NCBI RefSeq assembly: GCF_015223355.1
Contig: NZ_JADFFK010000036.1
Span: 1 to 33,511 of the forward strand
DNA length: 33,511 bases
Direction of reading: 5' to 3'
Source of the DNA: Salipiger mangrovisoli
GTDB taxonomy: Bacteria; Pseudomonadota; Alphaproteobacteria; Rhodobacterales; Rhodobacteraceae
Below the pieces are notes generated by a model that was given only the letters and a program-made list of their open reading frames with translations, searched no databases and was not told where the DNA came from. A program made the position numbers and the translations under genes. Numbering within the stretch: position 1 is the first letter of the stretch; each line of letters begins with the position of its first letter. Below, in pieces: positions 18,034-26,193 of the stretch.

Positions 18034-18897
18034 ATGACCACCACACCGCAAGCCGATCTCAAGCGCGCGCTCGCCGCCGCCGGCTACGTCGCCGACGACA
18101 CGCTTGTCATGGCTCTGCATCTCGCGCTCACGCTGGGCCGGCCGTTGCTGCTGGAAGGCCCGGCAGGAGTCGGCAAGACCGAAATCGCCAAAGCACTCTC
18201 CGAGGTGCGGCAGGCGCGCCTGATCCGGCTGCAATGTTACGAGGGGCTGGACGCGGCCCACGCCATCTACGAATGGAACTACCAACGTCAATTGCTGGCG
18301 ATCCGCGCCGACGGGGCCGGCGAGGACAGCCTCTTCTCTGACCGGTTCCTGCTCCGGCGGCCGCTGCTCGAGGCCATCTGCCAGGCCGAGCCGCCAGTGC
18401 TCCTGATCGACGAGATCGACCGCGCCGACGAGGAATTCGAGGCATATCTTCTTGAGATTCTGTCGGATTTCCAGATCACCATCCCCGAGATCGGCACCAT
18501 CACCGCGACCAGCCGGCCGCTGGTGATCCTCACTGCCAACGGCACGCGCGACCTGTCGGACGCGCTGCGGCGGCGCTGTCTCTATGCCTACATTGACTAT
18601 CCCGACCGCGACACCGAGCTCGCGATCCTCGCCCGGCGTGGTCCGCGGATCGAGGCGCGGCTGGCGCGGCAGATCGTCGGCGTGGTGCAGGCCCTGCGCC
18701 GCGAGGAGCTGGAGAAAAAGCCGGGGATTGCCGAGATGCTCGACTGGGCGGCGGCGCTGGCGGGGCTCGGGATCAACGACTTGACCGAGGACCGCGCCGC
18801 GCTCCGGGCCACGCTTGTCTGCCTGCTGAAAACCGCCGCGGACCGCGACGCGGCCCCGCCCGAGCTGCTCGACCGCATCATCGGCAAGGTGGCGTGA
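18034..18897 (+). CDS. coxD: CoxD: MoxR-type AAA+ ATPase for CO dehydrogenase maturation
   Basis: A 287-residue AAA+ ATPase. Walker A is GPAGVGKT (42-49), Walker B VLLIDEID (122-129), and the sensor-1 region reads PLVILTANGTRDL. CoxD of A. carboxidovorans is a membrane-associated chaperone needed to insert sulfur and copper into the Mo centre, working with CoxE and CoxF. The start is ATG 18034, with GAGGAG upstream. Its stop overlaps the coxE start (TGATG). The position right after coxL and the coxDEF order are conserved in CO oxidisers. Confidence 0.93.
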   Translation: MTTTPQADLKRALAAAGYVADDTLVMALHLALTLGRPLLLEGPAGVGKTEIAKALSEVRQARLIRLQCYEGLDAAHAIYEWNYQRQLLAIRADGAGEDSLFSDRFLLRRPLLEAICQAEPPVLLIDEIDRADEEFEAYLLEILSDFQITIPEIGTITATSRPLVILTANGTRDLSDALRRRCLYAYIDYPDRDTELAILARRGPRIEARLARQIVGVVQALRREELEKKPGIAEMLDWAAALAGLGINDLTEDRAALRATLVCLLKTAADRDAAPPELLDRIIGKVA

Positions 18898-20078
18898 TGC
18901 AGGCGACACGCTTTCCCACCCGCGCCGAGGGGCTGGCCGACCGGATGACCGGCTTTGTCGCGCACCTTCGGCTGAATGGCATGCACCTCGGACCGCAGGA
19001 GACCGCGGACGCGCTCGCGGTGCTGGCGGAGATCGATGCCACCGATGCCGATCAGGCGCGGCGGGCGCTGAAGGTGCTGCTGGTGCCGGGTGCCGAGGGC
19101 TGGCGCAGCTTCGATGCGCTCTTCGACGCCTATTGGTTCAACGCAGGCAGGATCCGGCAGCGCGCCGCCAACGCGCATGTCCGCACCCAGTCGGCGCGTC
19201 CGATGCTGTGGCAGGCGCATCTCTGCCCCGAGGCGGGCGCACCCGAGGGCGCGGGCGAGACCACGCCCGGCGGCGGTGAGGGTGAAGCCGAGGGCATCGA
19301 CGGACGGTTGATCGCCACCCGCACGCGCAACCTGCGCAAGCGCGACCTGCGCGAGCTGATGGACGAAGACAGCCGCCGTGCCGCCGAACGCGCCGCCCGC
19401 GATCTGGCCCGCGCGATCCGCGACCGACGGTCGCGCCGCCGGCATCAGGCGCACCGGGGCGCCGATCTGGATCTGCGCCGCGTCCTGCGCGCCTCTCTGG
19501 CGCGCGGCGGCGAGCCGCTGGACCTTCCGCGCAAGACCCGCCCCGACCGGCCGATGCGGCTGGTTGCGCTCTGCGACGTGTCGGGCTCGATGACCGTTTA
19601 TGCGCGGGTGTTCCTGGCCTTCGTGAAGGGGCTCGTCGCGGCCGACACCAGGGCCGATGCCTACCTCTTTCACACCCGGCTGATGCGCATCACCCCGGCA
19701 TTGCGCGATCACGACACGCTGCGCGCCGCCGGGCGGCTCAGCCTGATGGCCGAGGGGTTCGGCGGCGGCACGGACATTGGCGGTGCGCTGACGCGCTTCG
19801 CCGAGGGACAGGGGGCGCAGGCGTTGAACCGGCGCAGCGTGGTGATCATCCTCTCCGACGGCTATTGCACGGGCACGCCCGAACGGCTGGCCACGGCGCT
19901 CGCCCGCATCCGTCGTCGCGCCGGGCGCATCATCTGGCTGAACCCGCTGCTCGGCTGGCAGGGCTACGCGCCGGTTGCCGCCGCGATGACCGCCGCCCTG
20001 CCCTATCTCGACGCGCATCTGCCCGCCAACACCATCGCCGCGCTGGCCGCACTGGAACCGCATTTCGCCAAACTCTGA
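18897..20078 (+). CDS. coxE: CoxE: VWA-domain maturation partner of CoxD
   Basis: A 393-residue protein. The C-terminal von Willebrand A domain (about 218-390) starts with RLVALCDVSGSM; DVSGSM (227-232) is the metal-binding MIDAS motif. The N-terminal half is helical, with a Gly/Glu-rich break (about 113-133) and a basic, Arg-rich segment (about 141-205). MoxR ATPases pair with VWA proteins in assembly of metal enzymes; CoxE is required for the CO dehydrogenase copper site. The start is ATG 18897, overlapping the coxD stop; GTG 18894 is one codon earlier. Confidence 0.92.
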   Translation: MQATRFPTRAEGLADRMTGFVAHLRLNGMHLGPQETADALAVLAEIDATDADQARRALKVLLVPGAEGWRSFDALFDAYWFNAGRIRQRAANAHVRTQSARPMLWQAHLCPEAGAPEGAGETTPGGGEGEAEGIDGRLIATRTRNLRKRDLRELMDEDSRRAAERAARDLARAIRDRRSRRRHQAHRGADLDLRRVLRASLARGGEPLDLPRKTRPDRPMRLVALCDVSGSMTVYARVFLAFVKGLVAADTRADAYLFHTRLMRITPALRDHDTLRAAGRLSLMAEGFGGGTDIGGALTRFAEGQGAQALNRRSVVIILSDGYCTGTPERLATALARIRRRAGRIIWLNPLLGWQGYAPVAAAMTAALPYLDAHLPANTIAALAALEPHFAKL

Positions 20079-20093
20079 GACCGAGGTCGCCCC

Positions 20094-20906
20094 ATGTCCG
20101 ATTTCGACATTTTCGACGTGATAGACCGGCAGCGCCGCTCCGGTCGGCCCTTCTGCGTGGCCACGGTGGTGCGCACGGCGGATGTGACCTCGGCCAAGGC
20201 CGGAGCCAAGGCGGTGGTGACCGAACAGGGAGAGATCCTCGGCCACCTCGGCGGCGCCTGTGTCCGCCGCGCGGTACTGGCCGCCACCGAGGCGGCGCTG
20301 GACAGCGGGATGACCCGGCTGATCCGGGTCAAACCCTCTGACAAGGTGATCGCCCTCACCGATGCCGATGGCGCGCAGGTGTTCAAGAGCGGATGCCCCT
20401 CCGGCGGCACAGTGGAGCTGCTCATCGAGCCCTACGAGATGCCGCCGCTGCTGGTGGTCTTCGGCGACACGCCGATCAGCCGGGCGCTCGTCGCCCATGC
20501 GGCGCTGGCGGGATATCGCCTCGCGCTGCCCGAAGCGGGGAATGGCCCGGAAAGCGCGATCCGCTTTCCCGGAACCGAGCTCTCGGCGCTCGGCCTCGGT
20601 CCGCGCGACTTCGTCATCGTCGCCACCCAGGGCATCCAGGACCTCGCCTGTCTGCGCGCCGCGCTGGAAAGCCCTGCCAGCCGAGTCTCGATGGTTGCGT
20701 CGCGGCGCAAGTCCGAGACGCTCTGCGCCAAGCTCGCCGCCGAGGGCCTGCCGCCCGAATGCATCGCCCGGCTCAAGTCCCCCGCCGGGCTCGACATCCA
20801 TGCCATCGATCCGCAGGAAATCGCCCTGTCGGTGTTGTCCGAGATCATCCTGTGGCGCAACACGGACCGGGCCCTGCGCGGGGACAGTCGCAAGACCCAC
20901 GCCTGA
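20094..20906 (+). CDS. coxF: CoxF: XdhC/CoxI-family maturation protein
   Basis: A 270-residue protein with the N-terminal XdhC/CoxI domain (VATVVRTADVTSAKAGAKAVV, GHLGGACVRRAV; the conserved cysteine is in GGAC) and a C-terminal Rossmann-like domain (LLVVFGDTPISRALVAHA). XdhC proteins bind molybdenum cofactor and help sulfurate it before insertion; CoxF works with CoxD and CoxE. The start is ATG 20094, 15 bp after coxE. It is the last recognisable cox gene here. coxG, coxH, coxI and coxK are not in the window, so they are absent or lie elsewhere. Confidence 0.9.
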   Translation: MSDFDIFDVIDRQRRSGRPFCVATVVRTADVTSAKAGAKAVVTEQGEILGHLGGACVRRAVLAATEAALDSGMTRLIRVKPSDKVIALTDADGAQVFKSGCPSGGTVELLIEPYEMPPLLVVFGDTPISRALVAHAALAGYRLALPEAGNGPESAIRFPGTELSALGLGPRDFVIVATQGIQDLACLRAALESPASRVSMVASRRKSETLCAKLAAEGLPPECIARLKSPAGLDIHAIDPQEIALSVLSEIILWRNTDRALRGDSRKTHA

Positions 20907-20991
20907 CGGGCCGCCAAGCGCAGCGGCACGATTGCAAAGACGGCCCTCGCGGGGGATAACGCCCTGCCCGCCCCCGCCCGAGGAGAACAGC

Positions 20992-21726
20992 GTGACCATC
21001 TCAAGGCTGCTGGTCGTCGACGATGATCCCGAGATGCGCAGCATGATGACCCAGTTCCTGCAAAAGCAGGGCTTCATCGCGCATGGCGCGCAGAACATGG
21101 CCGAAATCACCGCGGCCATGGAGACCGGGCGGATCGACCTCATCCTGCTCGATGTCATGCTCGGCGACGAGAGCGGCATCGAGATCTGTGCGCGGCTGCG
21201 CCGTGAGCAGGACGTGCCGATCATCATGGTCTCGGCGCTGTCGGCGGACCATCAGCGCATGGCCGGATACGAGGTCGGCGCGGACGATTACATCGCCAAA
21301 CCGTTCAACCCCGAGCTGATGGTGGCGCAGGTGCGCGCCGTTCTGGCGCGCGCGCGCCGCACCGCCTCGCTGGCCCATCGCCGCCGCACACGCAGCTTCC
21401 GCTTTGCCGGATGGCGCTACGACGCCAAGCGCGACGAGGTGACCTCGCCCGAGGGGTTCCAGGTGGTGCTGTCGCGGCGCGAGACGATGCTGTTGCAGGC
21501 ACTGCTGGCCAACCCCTTCATCCCGCTGACCCGCGAGGAAATCGCCGCGGCGCTCGACGTGACCGGAGAGAGCGGCACCGAGGACGCGCGGGGTCGCGCC
21601 ATCGACGTTCTGGTCGGACGCCTGCGCTCGAAGATCGAGCGGTCCCCGAAGGACCCGCAGATGCTCCGGACCGAGCGCGGCGTCGGCTACGTGTTTGCGG
21701 TGGATGTGACCGCCGAGGAAACATGA
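20992..21726 (+). CDS. OmpR-family response regulator
   Basis: A 244-residue regulator with a receiver domain (1-115) and a winged-helix output domain (about 140-240). The receiver has the acidic pocket Asp10-12, phospho-acceptor Asp54 (LLDVML), Ser81 and Lys103 (AKPF). The output domain ends in the usual TERGVGYVF. The start is GTG 20992, with GAGGAG at 20980-20985. It follows coxF by 85 bp on the same strand and overlaps the kinase gene by ATGA. It may belong to the cox transcript. Its targets could be the cox genes, the sugar importer or the PQQ dehydrogenase downstream; the sequence does not decide. Confidence 0.92.
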   Translation: MTISRLLVVDDDPEMRSMMTQFLQKQGFIAHGAQNMAEITAAMETGRIDLILLDVMLGDESGIEICARLRREQDVPIIMVSALSADHQRMAGYEVGADDYIAKPFNPELMVAQVRAVLARARRTASLAHRRRTRSFRFAGWRYDAKRDEVTSPEGFQVVLSRRETMLLQALLANPFIPLTREEIAAALDVTGESGTEDARGRAIDVLVGRLRSKIERSPKDPQMLRTERGVGYVFAVDVTAEET

Positions 21727-23177
21727 CCGACGACACGGGTCCGGGCGGGCTCGGCCTGCGCCTTTCGGGCACGCTGCTGATCCTCGCCGCCACGCTCGCA
21801 GGGATGGTGATCACCGCCATGTGGAGCCTGTCTCAGACCCACTGGACGGCGCATCTCGACCGGGCCGAACGCGCGGGGGTGCTGATCTACGGCGCGCTGT
21901 CCCGCGGGCTTGCCCCGCCCGAAGGCGTCAGCCTCACCCCGCTCGAAGGCACGGATATCGCCCGCGCCGAACGGGGCGAGTTCTCGCAGATCTCGGCGCT
22001 GCCGCGGCCCGCATATGTCACGCTCGCGCCAATCCTGCCCGACGGCACGGGAGGCTCCGGGCTGCAACTCGCGGTGATCTCCGATGGTCTGCAATTCCGC
22101 GTGGCCGATCTACCCTCGCGTCCGGGCCAGCGCCCCGAGGAAACCCTCGGGCAGCTCACCCGGCTGATGGCGCGCTATTGCAGCCACCCACAGATCATCG
22201 CCCGGCCCGACACCGGGGACTGGCAGCGCGTCGAGGCGCCCGAAGTCTGGGGTTGCGAGGCGGCCCCGGCCGACCTGCGCCTGCCTGCCATCGGACTGGC
22301 CCTGCTTGCGCTGGCGGTGATCTTCACGCTGGTCACCAACACCGCCGCGCGGTTCACGGATTTCGCCGCCGCGCTTGCCGCGCGCCGCCGTCTTGGCGGG
22401 CCGGAGAGCTATGCGGCCGAGGGCCCGACCGAGCTGCGCGCCATTGTCGGCGCGGTGAACACCTACCTCGAGGCCGAACGCGCGCAGCTCGCCAAGCGCG
22501 CGGTGGTGCTTTCGGGGGTCAGCCACGACCTCGGCACACCGGCAACGCGGCTGCGGCTGCGCACCGCGCTGATCGAGGACGACACGCTGCGCGCCCGCTT
22601 CGAGGCCGATATCGACAAGATGAGCGCGATCATCGAAAGCGCCCTGACCTACACCCGTGCCGAGCTGAACGTCGAGGCCCCGCGGGAGCTGTCGCTCACC
22701 GCGCTGGTCGAGGCGCTGGTCGATGACTACCGCGACATGGGCCAGCCGGTGAGCCTTGGCACCGTCGAGCCCGTGGTGCTGCGCGGCGGGCAGTCGCTCT
22801 TCACCTCGCGTCGCGGCGCGCAGGTGGTGGGCGGCGCGCATCGGGTGATCGTCACCGCCCGGCCGGTCTCGATCCAGCGGGCCGTCTCGAACCTCGTCGA
22901 CAATGCCCTGAAGTACGGTCGCCGCGCCGAGCTGCGCCTCGAGGCCACCGCCGAGACCGCCACGATCACCGTCGAAGACGAAAGCGGGATGCGCTCGACC
23001 GAAGAGATCGAGGCGCTGATGGCCCCGTTCCGGCGCGGCGCCAACGCCCGCTCGAGCGATGGCATCGGGCTCGGCCTCAGCATCGTGTCGACCATTGCCA
23101 TGATGCACGACGGTGACCTGCACTTCGAGACCGCGCCCCACGGTCTGCGCGCGGTCTTCACCATCCGGCGCGGCTGA
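21723..23177 (+). CDS. Membrane sensor histidine kinase (EnvZ-like architecture)
   Basis: A 484-residue kinase with two helices (about 14-36 and 186-206) enclosing a periplasmic domain of about 150 residues. That domain has two cysteines (153 and 178) that could form a disulfide. A linker follows, then the H-box SGVSHDLGTPATRLRLR with phospho-acceptor His268, and an ATPase domain with N-box SNLVDNALKYG and G2 box GIGLGLSIV. Two deviations from the family: the H-box has Gly-Thr-Pro-Ala where HDLRTPL is usual, and the G1 box reads VEDESGM instead of VEDDGPGI. The key His and Asp remain, so it is probably active. The signal is unknown. It is paired with the overlapping response regulator. Confidence 0.88.
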   Translation: MTDDTGPGGLGLRLSGTLLILAATLAGMVITAMWSLSQTHWTAHLDRAERAGVLIYGALSRGLAPPEGVSLTPLEGTDIARAERGEFSQISALPRPAYVTLAPILPDGTGGSGLQLAVISDGLQFRVADLPSRPGQRPEETLGQLTRLMARYCSHPQIIARPDTGDWQRVEAPEVWGCEAAPADLRLPAIGLALLALAVIFTLVTNTAARFTDFAAALAARRRLGGPESYAAEGPTELRAIVGAVNTYLEAERAQLAKRAVVLSGVSHDLGTPATRLRLRTALIEDDTLRARFEADIDKMSAIIESALTYTRAELNVEAPRELSLTALVEALVDDYRDMGQPVSLGTVEPVVLRGGQSLFTSRRGAQVVGGAHRVIVTARPVSIQRAVSNLVDNALKYGRRAELRLEATAETATITVEDESGMRSTEEIEALMAPFRRGANARSSDGIGLGLSIVSTIAMMHDGDLHFETAPHGLRAVFTIRRG

Positions 23178-23315
23178 TCCCTTCCGACTCCATCGGTTGC
23201 ACAAACGGGATGCGCGAAAATTTGCCTGCGCGGCCCTGCGCCCTACTCCTTGAAGGGACGCGGTCGCGCGTCGTTCCATCGCACGACCCGCCGTGAAACT
23301 GAACGGGAACCTCAC
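23178..23315 (+). promoter_or_regulatory. Promoter-bearing gap before the PQQ dehydrogenase pair
   Basis: A 138-bp gap separates the kinase from the small membrane gene. It is locally less GC-rich around 23201-23230 (TTGCACAAACG, GAAAATTTGCC), as expected for a promoter. Possible elements are TTGCCT near 23223 with TACTCC about 16 bp on, but the match is weak. No hairpin terminator follows the kinase. Confidence 0.3.
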
Positions 23316-23657
23316 ATGTCCTATCGAACCGGACTGACCGTCATGATGGTCTCGGCGCTGGTCGCCCTTGGTTGCGGCCTCTACGCCTATTTCGCTCCAC
23401 TCACCGGTGTGACCGGGGTCTGGGGTCCGCTCGCGGCGGCCTTCGGCGCGCTGTGCCTGCTGCTCGGCGCGGCGCTCATGGTGCGCAGCCGTGCACGCGG
23501 CGCGCGCTTTGTCCTGATGGCGCTGATAGCCGTCGGCCTGCTGCTCAGCGCCCTTGCGGCGTTCCTGATGCATCAGTGGGTGATGCTCGCCGCGTTCGCC
23601 GTCTGCGCGATCGGCTGGATCGCCGCGCTCTCCGGTCCCGAAGGAGACCTCGCATGA
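23316..23657 (+). CDS. Small four-helix membrane subunit of a PQQ dehydrogenase (SldB-like)
   Basis: A 113-residue protein made almost wholly of four transmembrane helices (about 7-28, 34-56, 63-85 and 89-106). Membrane glucose dehydrogenase (Gcd) carries a similar N-terminal membrane part fused to its PQQ domain. In the polyol dehydrogenase SldBA of Gluconobacter this part is a separate gene of about 126 residues just before the large subunit. Here the stop overlaps the start of the PQQ gene (ATGA), so it is the likely membrane anchor and ubiquinone-facing subunit. The start is ATG 23316; its ribosome site is modest (GGGAAC). The sequence alone is not diagnostic; the call rests on size, topology and coupling. 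Confidence 0.75.
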   Translation: MSYRTGLTVMMVSALVALGCGLYAYFAPLTGVTGVWGPLAAAFGALCLLLGAALMVRSRARGARFVLMALIAVGLLLSALAAFLMHQWVMLAAFAVCAIGWIAALSGPEGDLA

Positions 23658-25765
23658 CCCGACTGCTCCTGCGCAGCACCGCGCTTCTCGCCCTGCTCGC
23701 CGCACCCGCCCTTGCCCAGCAGGCGGACGCGCCTCCGCCGCCCGCGCCAGCCGGGGAACCCGCTCCTGCGGCCGATACCCCGGTCTCGGACACCGCCGCC
23801 ACACCGACCGAAGTGCAGACGCAGGTTCCGGCGCAGGACGACAGCGAGCCCGAACCCGACGCCGAGACGATCACCGTCGAAGTTCCCGCCGCGCGCCCGT
23901 CGTCGGATGCCAAGGTGCCCACCCCCGGAACCGACTGGCCCAGCTTCCACGGGCAGGTGTCGGGCGCCAAATACGCGCCGCTCGATCAGATCACCCCCGA
24001 CAATGTCGGCGATCTGGAACTGGCCTGGCGGGTCGAGACCGGCGACGTCTCGGACGGCTCGGGCGATCTGCCCGCGACCGTCTGGTCGGCCACACCGATC
24101 TACGCCAACGGCATGCTCTACATCGGCACGCCCTTCTACCGGGTGCTGGCGCTCGACCCCTCTAGCGGCGAGGAAATCTGGTCCTTCGACAGCCAGTCCA
24201 CGCTCGAAGCCCTCACGCAGCCCGCGCTCAAGAACCGCGGTGTCGCCTATTGGGAGGCCTCCGAGCCGCAGGAGGGCGCGGCCTGCCAGAAGATCGTCTA
24301 CCTCGGCACGATGGACGCGCGGCTCTTTGCCATGGACGCGGACACCGGCAAGCCATGCGAGGATTTCGCCGATGGCGGCGTTCTGGACGTCAACCAGTGG
24401 AATACCGTCAACGACCGCTGGCCGCTGTCGCTGCTGCAGCCGCCGACCATCGTCGGCGATCACGTGATCATCGGCTGGGCCGGCAACGACTGGGACTGGG
24501 CCGAGGCGCCTCCGGGCTCGGTCTTCTCGGTCAACGCGCGGACCGGCGAACTGGAGTGGACCTTCGACACCATCCCCGAGAGCATCCGCGAAAAGACCGG
24601 CACCGCCAACGTCTGGACCGCGATGAGCGCCGACGAGGAGCGCGGCATCGTCTACCTGCCCGTGGCCTCGCCCTCGCCCAACTACTGGGGCGGCAACCGC
24701 ACCGAGGACATTCCCTATGCCACCTCGACCACCGCGCTCGACGTCGAGACCGGCGAAGTTATCTGGTCGCGGCAATGGGTGCACCATGACATCTGGGATT
24801 ATGACATCAACTCTGCCCCCACCCTGATGGACATCACCGTGAGCGGCGAGGAAATCCCGGCGCTGATGCAGGCCACCAAGATGGGTTTCCTCTTCGTCGT
24901 CAACCGCGAGACCGGAGAGGACATCTGGCCGATCGAAGAACGCCCGGTGCCTCAAGGCACCATCGAGGGCGAGGTCTACGCGCCGACCCAGCCCTTCCCC
25001 ACCGTGCCAAAGCCGCTGCTTGACCAGACGCGGCTGCCCGACGTGTGGAAGCTGGCCGATCTCGCTGGCTTCGGCGAATGCTCGGACCTGTGGAAGCAGC
25101 TGAGCTACGAGGGCATGTACACGCCGCCGACCACCGAGGGCGAAGGCGCGGGCGCCTTCCCGAACTCGGCGGGCGTGGTGCAATGGGGCGGCGTCGGCTT
25201 CGATCCCGAGAACCAGATCGCCGTGGTGAACCTGTCCCACGTCGTGCAGTACATCAAGCTCTGGTCGCGCGAGGATTACGAGGCCGCCAACGGCAAAGCC
25301 GGTGTCGGCGAAAGCGGCTTCCACCCGCAGACGGGCGCGCCCTACGGCATGTCGCTGAAGACCGCGATGAACCGCTGGGGGATGCCGTGCTGGGAGCCTC
25401 CGTTTGGCGAGTTGATGGCGCTCGACATGACCACCGGCGAGACGCTCTGGCGCAAGCCCTTCGGCATGTCCCAGCGCTACGGCTTCTACATGCCCGAAGC
25501 CTGGGGCTCTCCCACGATCGGTGGCCCGGCGATCACCGCCGGCGGGCTGATCTTCATCGGCGGCACGATGGACGGCATGGTGCGCGCCTATGACCTGCAC
25601 AGCGGCAAGGAACTCTGGCACGATCTGACCGAGGCCCCCTCGGTGTCGAACCCGGCGGTCTACGAGCATGACGGGCGCGAGTATGTCGCCTTCATCTCGG
25701 GGGGCAACTCGATCCTGAAGCCTTCGGTCGGCGACATGATCTCGGTCTACCGCCTGCCGCTTTGA
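23654..25765 (+). CDS. Periplasmic PQQ-dependent dehydrogenase, glucose/polyol family (SldA-like)
   Basis: A 703-residue quinoprotein. A signal peptide (cleavage after ALA, about residue 21) is followed by a long Pro/Ala/acidic linker (22-90) and an eight-bladed propeller starting DWPSFHGQVSGAKYAPLDQI. Membrane-Gcd-family blocks are present: WVHHDIWDYDI with probable base Asp382, TKMGFLFVVNR with Lys409 (the pair matches E. coli Gcd Asp466/Lys493 spacing), VPQGTIEGEVYAPTQPFP and EGMYTPP. It should oxidise a sugar or polyol outside the cytoplasm and pass electrons to ubiquinone through the small membrane subunit. The start is ATG 23654, with AAGGAG upstream. No PQQ biosynthesis gene is in the window. 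Glucose, glycerol, sorbitol or inositol are all possible substrates. Confidence 0.9.
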   Translation: MTRLLLRSTALLALLAAPALAQQADAPPPPAPAGEPAPAADTPVSDTAATPTEVQTQVPAQDDSEPEPDAETITVEVPAARPSSDAKVPTPGTDWPSFHGQVSGAKYAPLDQITPDNVGDLELAWRVETGDVSDGSGDLPATVWSATPIYANGMLYIGTPFYRVLALDPSSGEEIWSFDSQSTLEALTQPALKNRGVAYWEASEPQEGAACQKIVYLGTMDARLFAMDADTGKPCEDFADGGVLDVNQWNTVNDRWPLSLLQPPTIVGDHVIIGWAGNDWDWAEAPPGSVFSVNARTGELEWTFDTIPESIREKTGTANVWTAMSADEERGIVYLPVASPSPNYWGGNRTEDIPYATSTTALDVETGEVIWSRQWVHHDIWDYDINSAPTLMDITVSGEEIPALMQATKMGFLFVVNRETGEDIWPIEERPVPQGTIEGEVYAPTQPFPTVPKPLLDQTRLPDVWKLADLAGFGECSDLWKQLSYEGMYTPPTTEGEGAGAFPNSAGVVQWGGVGFDPENQIAVVNLSHVVQYIKLWSREDYEAANGKAGVGESGFHPQTGAPYGMSLKTAMNRWGMPCWEPPFGELMALDMTTGETLWRKPFGMSQRYGFYMPEAWGSPTIGGPAITAGGLIFIGGTMDGMVRAYDLHSGKELWHDLTEAPSVSNPAVYEHDGREYVAFISGGNSILKPSVGDMISVYRLPL

Positions 25766-25770
25766 CGCCT

Positions 25771-25800
25771 GTCCCGCCCGGAGCCGCATCCGGGCGGGAC
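25771..25800 (+). terminator. Hairpin after the PQQ dehydrogenase gene
   Basis: GTCCCGCCCGGA (25771-25782) and TCCGGGCGGGAC (25789-25800) form a perfect 12-bp stem with a 6-base loop, 5 bp past the stop. There is no T-run, but the stem is very stable and is probably the end of the unit. Confidence 0.6.
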
Positions 25801-25872
25801 ACATCCTGCGGCGAAGCCTCGACCTGCGGCCGAAGCGGATTTCGGCGCGGGCCCCTCCCTTCCGGGGCGGTG

Positions 25873-26193
25873 ATGCCGTGGACCGAAAGCAAGCGCCTTG
25901 GCGCCTGCCTTTGGCGCGATGCGCATGGCGGCCACCATTTTTGCCCCGAGTGCCGCATTGCCGGGCTGCGCAGCGGCTGGGGAGAGCGGATCGACCTCTT
26001 TGCCCTGCAAACGCGGCGCTATTACGGGCGCTGCGACATGCCCCCCGGCCCCACCTGCTGTGATTTCGGCGCGGCACCGCCGACCGCCGGATCCGCCCGC
26101 TGGATGCGAATCCCGGGGCGCGCTATGCTGCACCGCAGAATTTCTCCAATTCCCGGAGGCTTTTTGCATTTCCATGACCAATTCAACGACTGA
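25873..26193 (+). CDS. Possible small cysteine-rich protein (uncertain)
   Basis: A 106-codon open frame in the 408-bp gap between the PQQ gene and the patatin gene. Its first 70 codons have high third-position G+C like real genes here, and the product has a HHFCPECR (CxxC) motif plus Cys12, Cys54, Cys62 and Cys63, as in small zinc-binding proteins. Against it: I recognise no family, the ribosome site is poor, its last 40 codons are less gene-like, and it runs 20 bp into the patatin gene. If it is not coding, this gap holds only the patatin promoter, which I cannot place. Confidence 0.25.
   Translation: MPWTESKRLGACLWRDAHGGHHFCPECRIAGLRSGWGERIDLFALQTRRYYGRCDMPPGPTCCDFGAAPPTAGSARWMRIPGRAMLHRRISPIPGGFLHFHDQFND

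Noticed and set aside
18597..21227. Antisense open frame of about 876 codons opposite coxD, coxE, coxF
   Set aside because: Same composition effect; it spans three real genes and their junctions and has no recognisable domain.
23573..26077. Antisense open frame of about 834 codons opposite the PQQ dehydrogenase gene
   Set aside because: Shadow of a well-supported gene; basic, low-complexity translation without a ribosome site.
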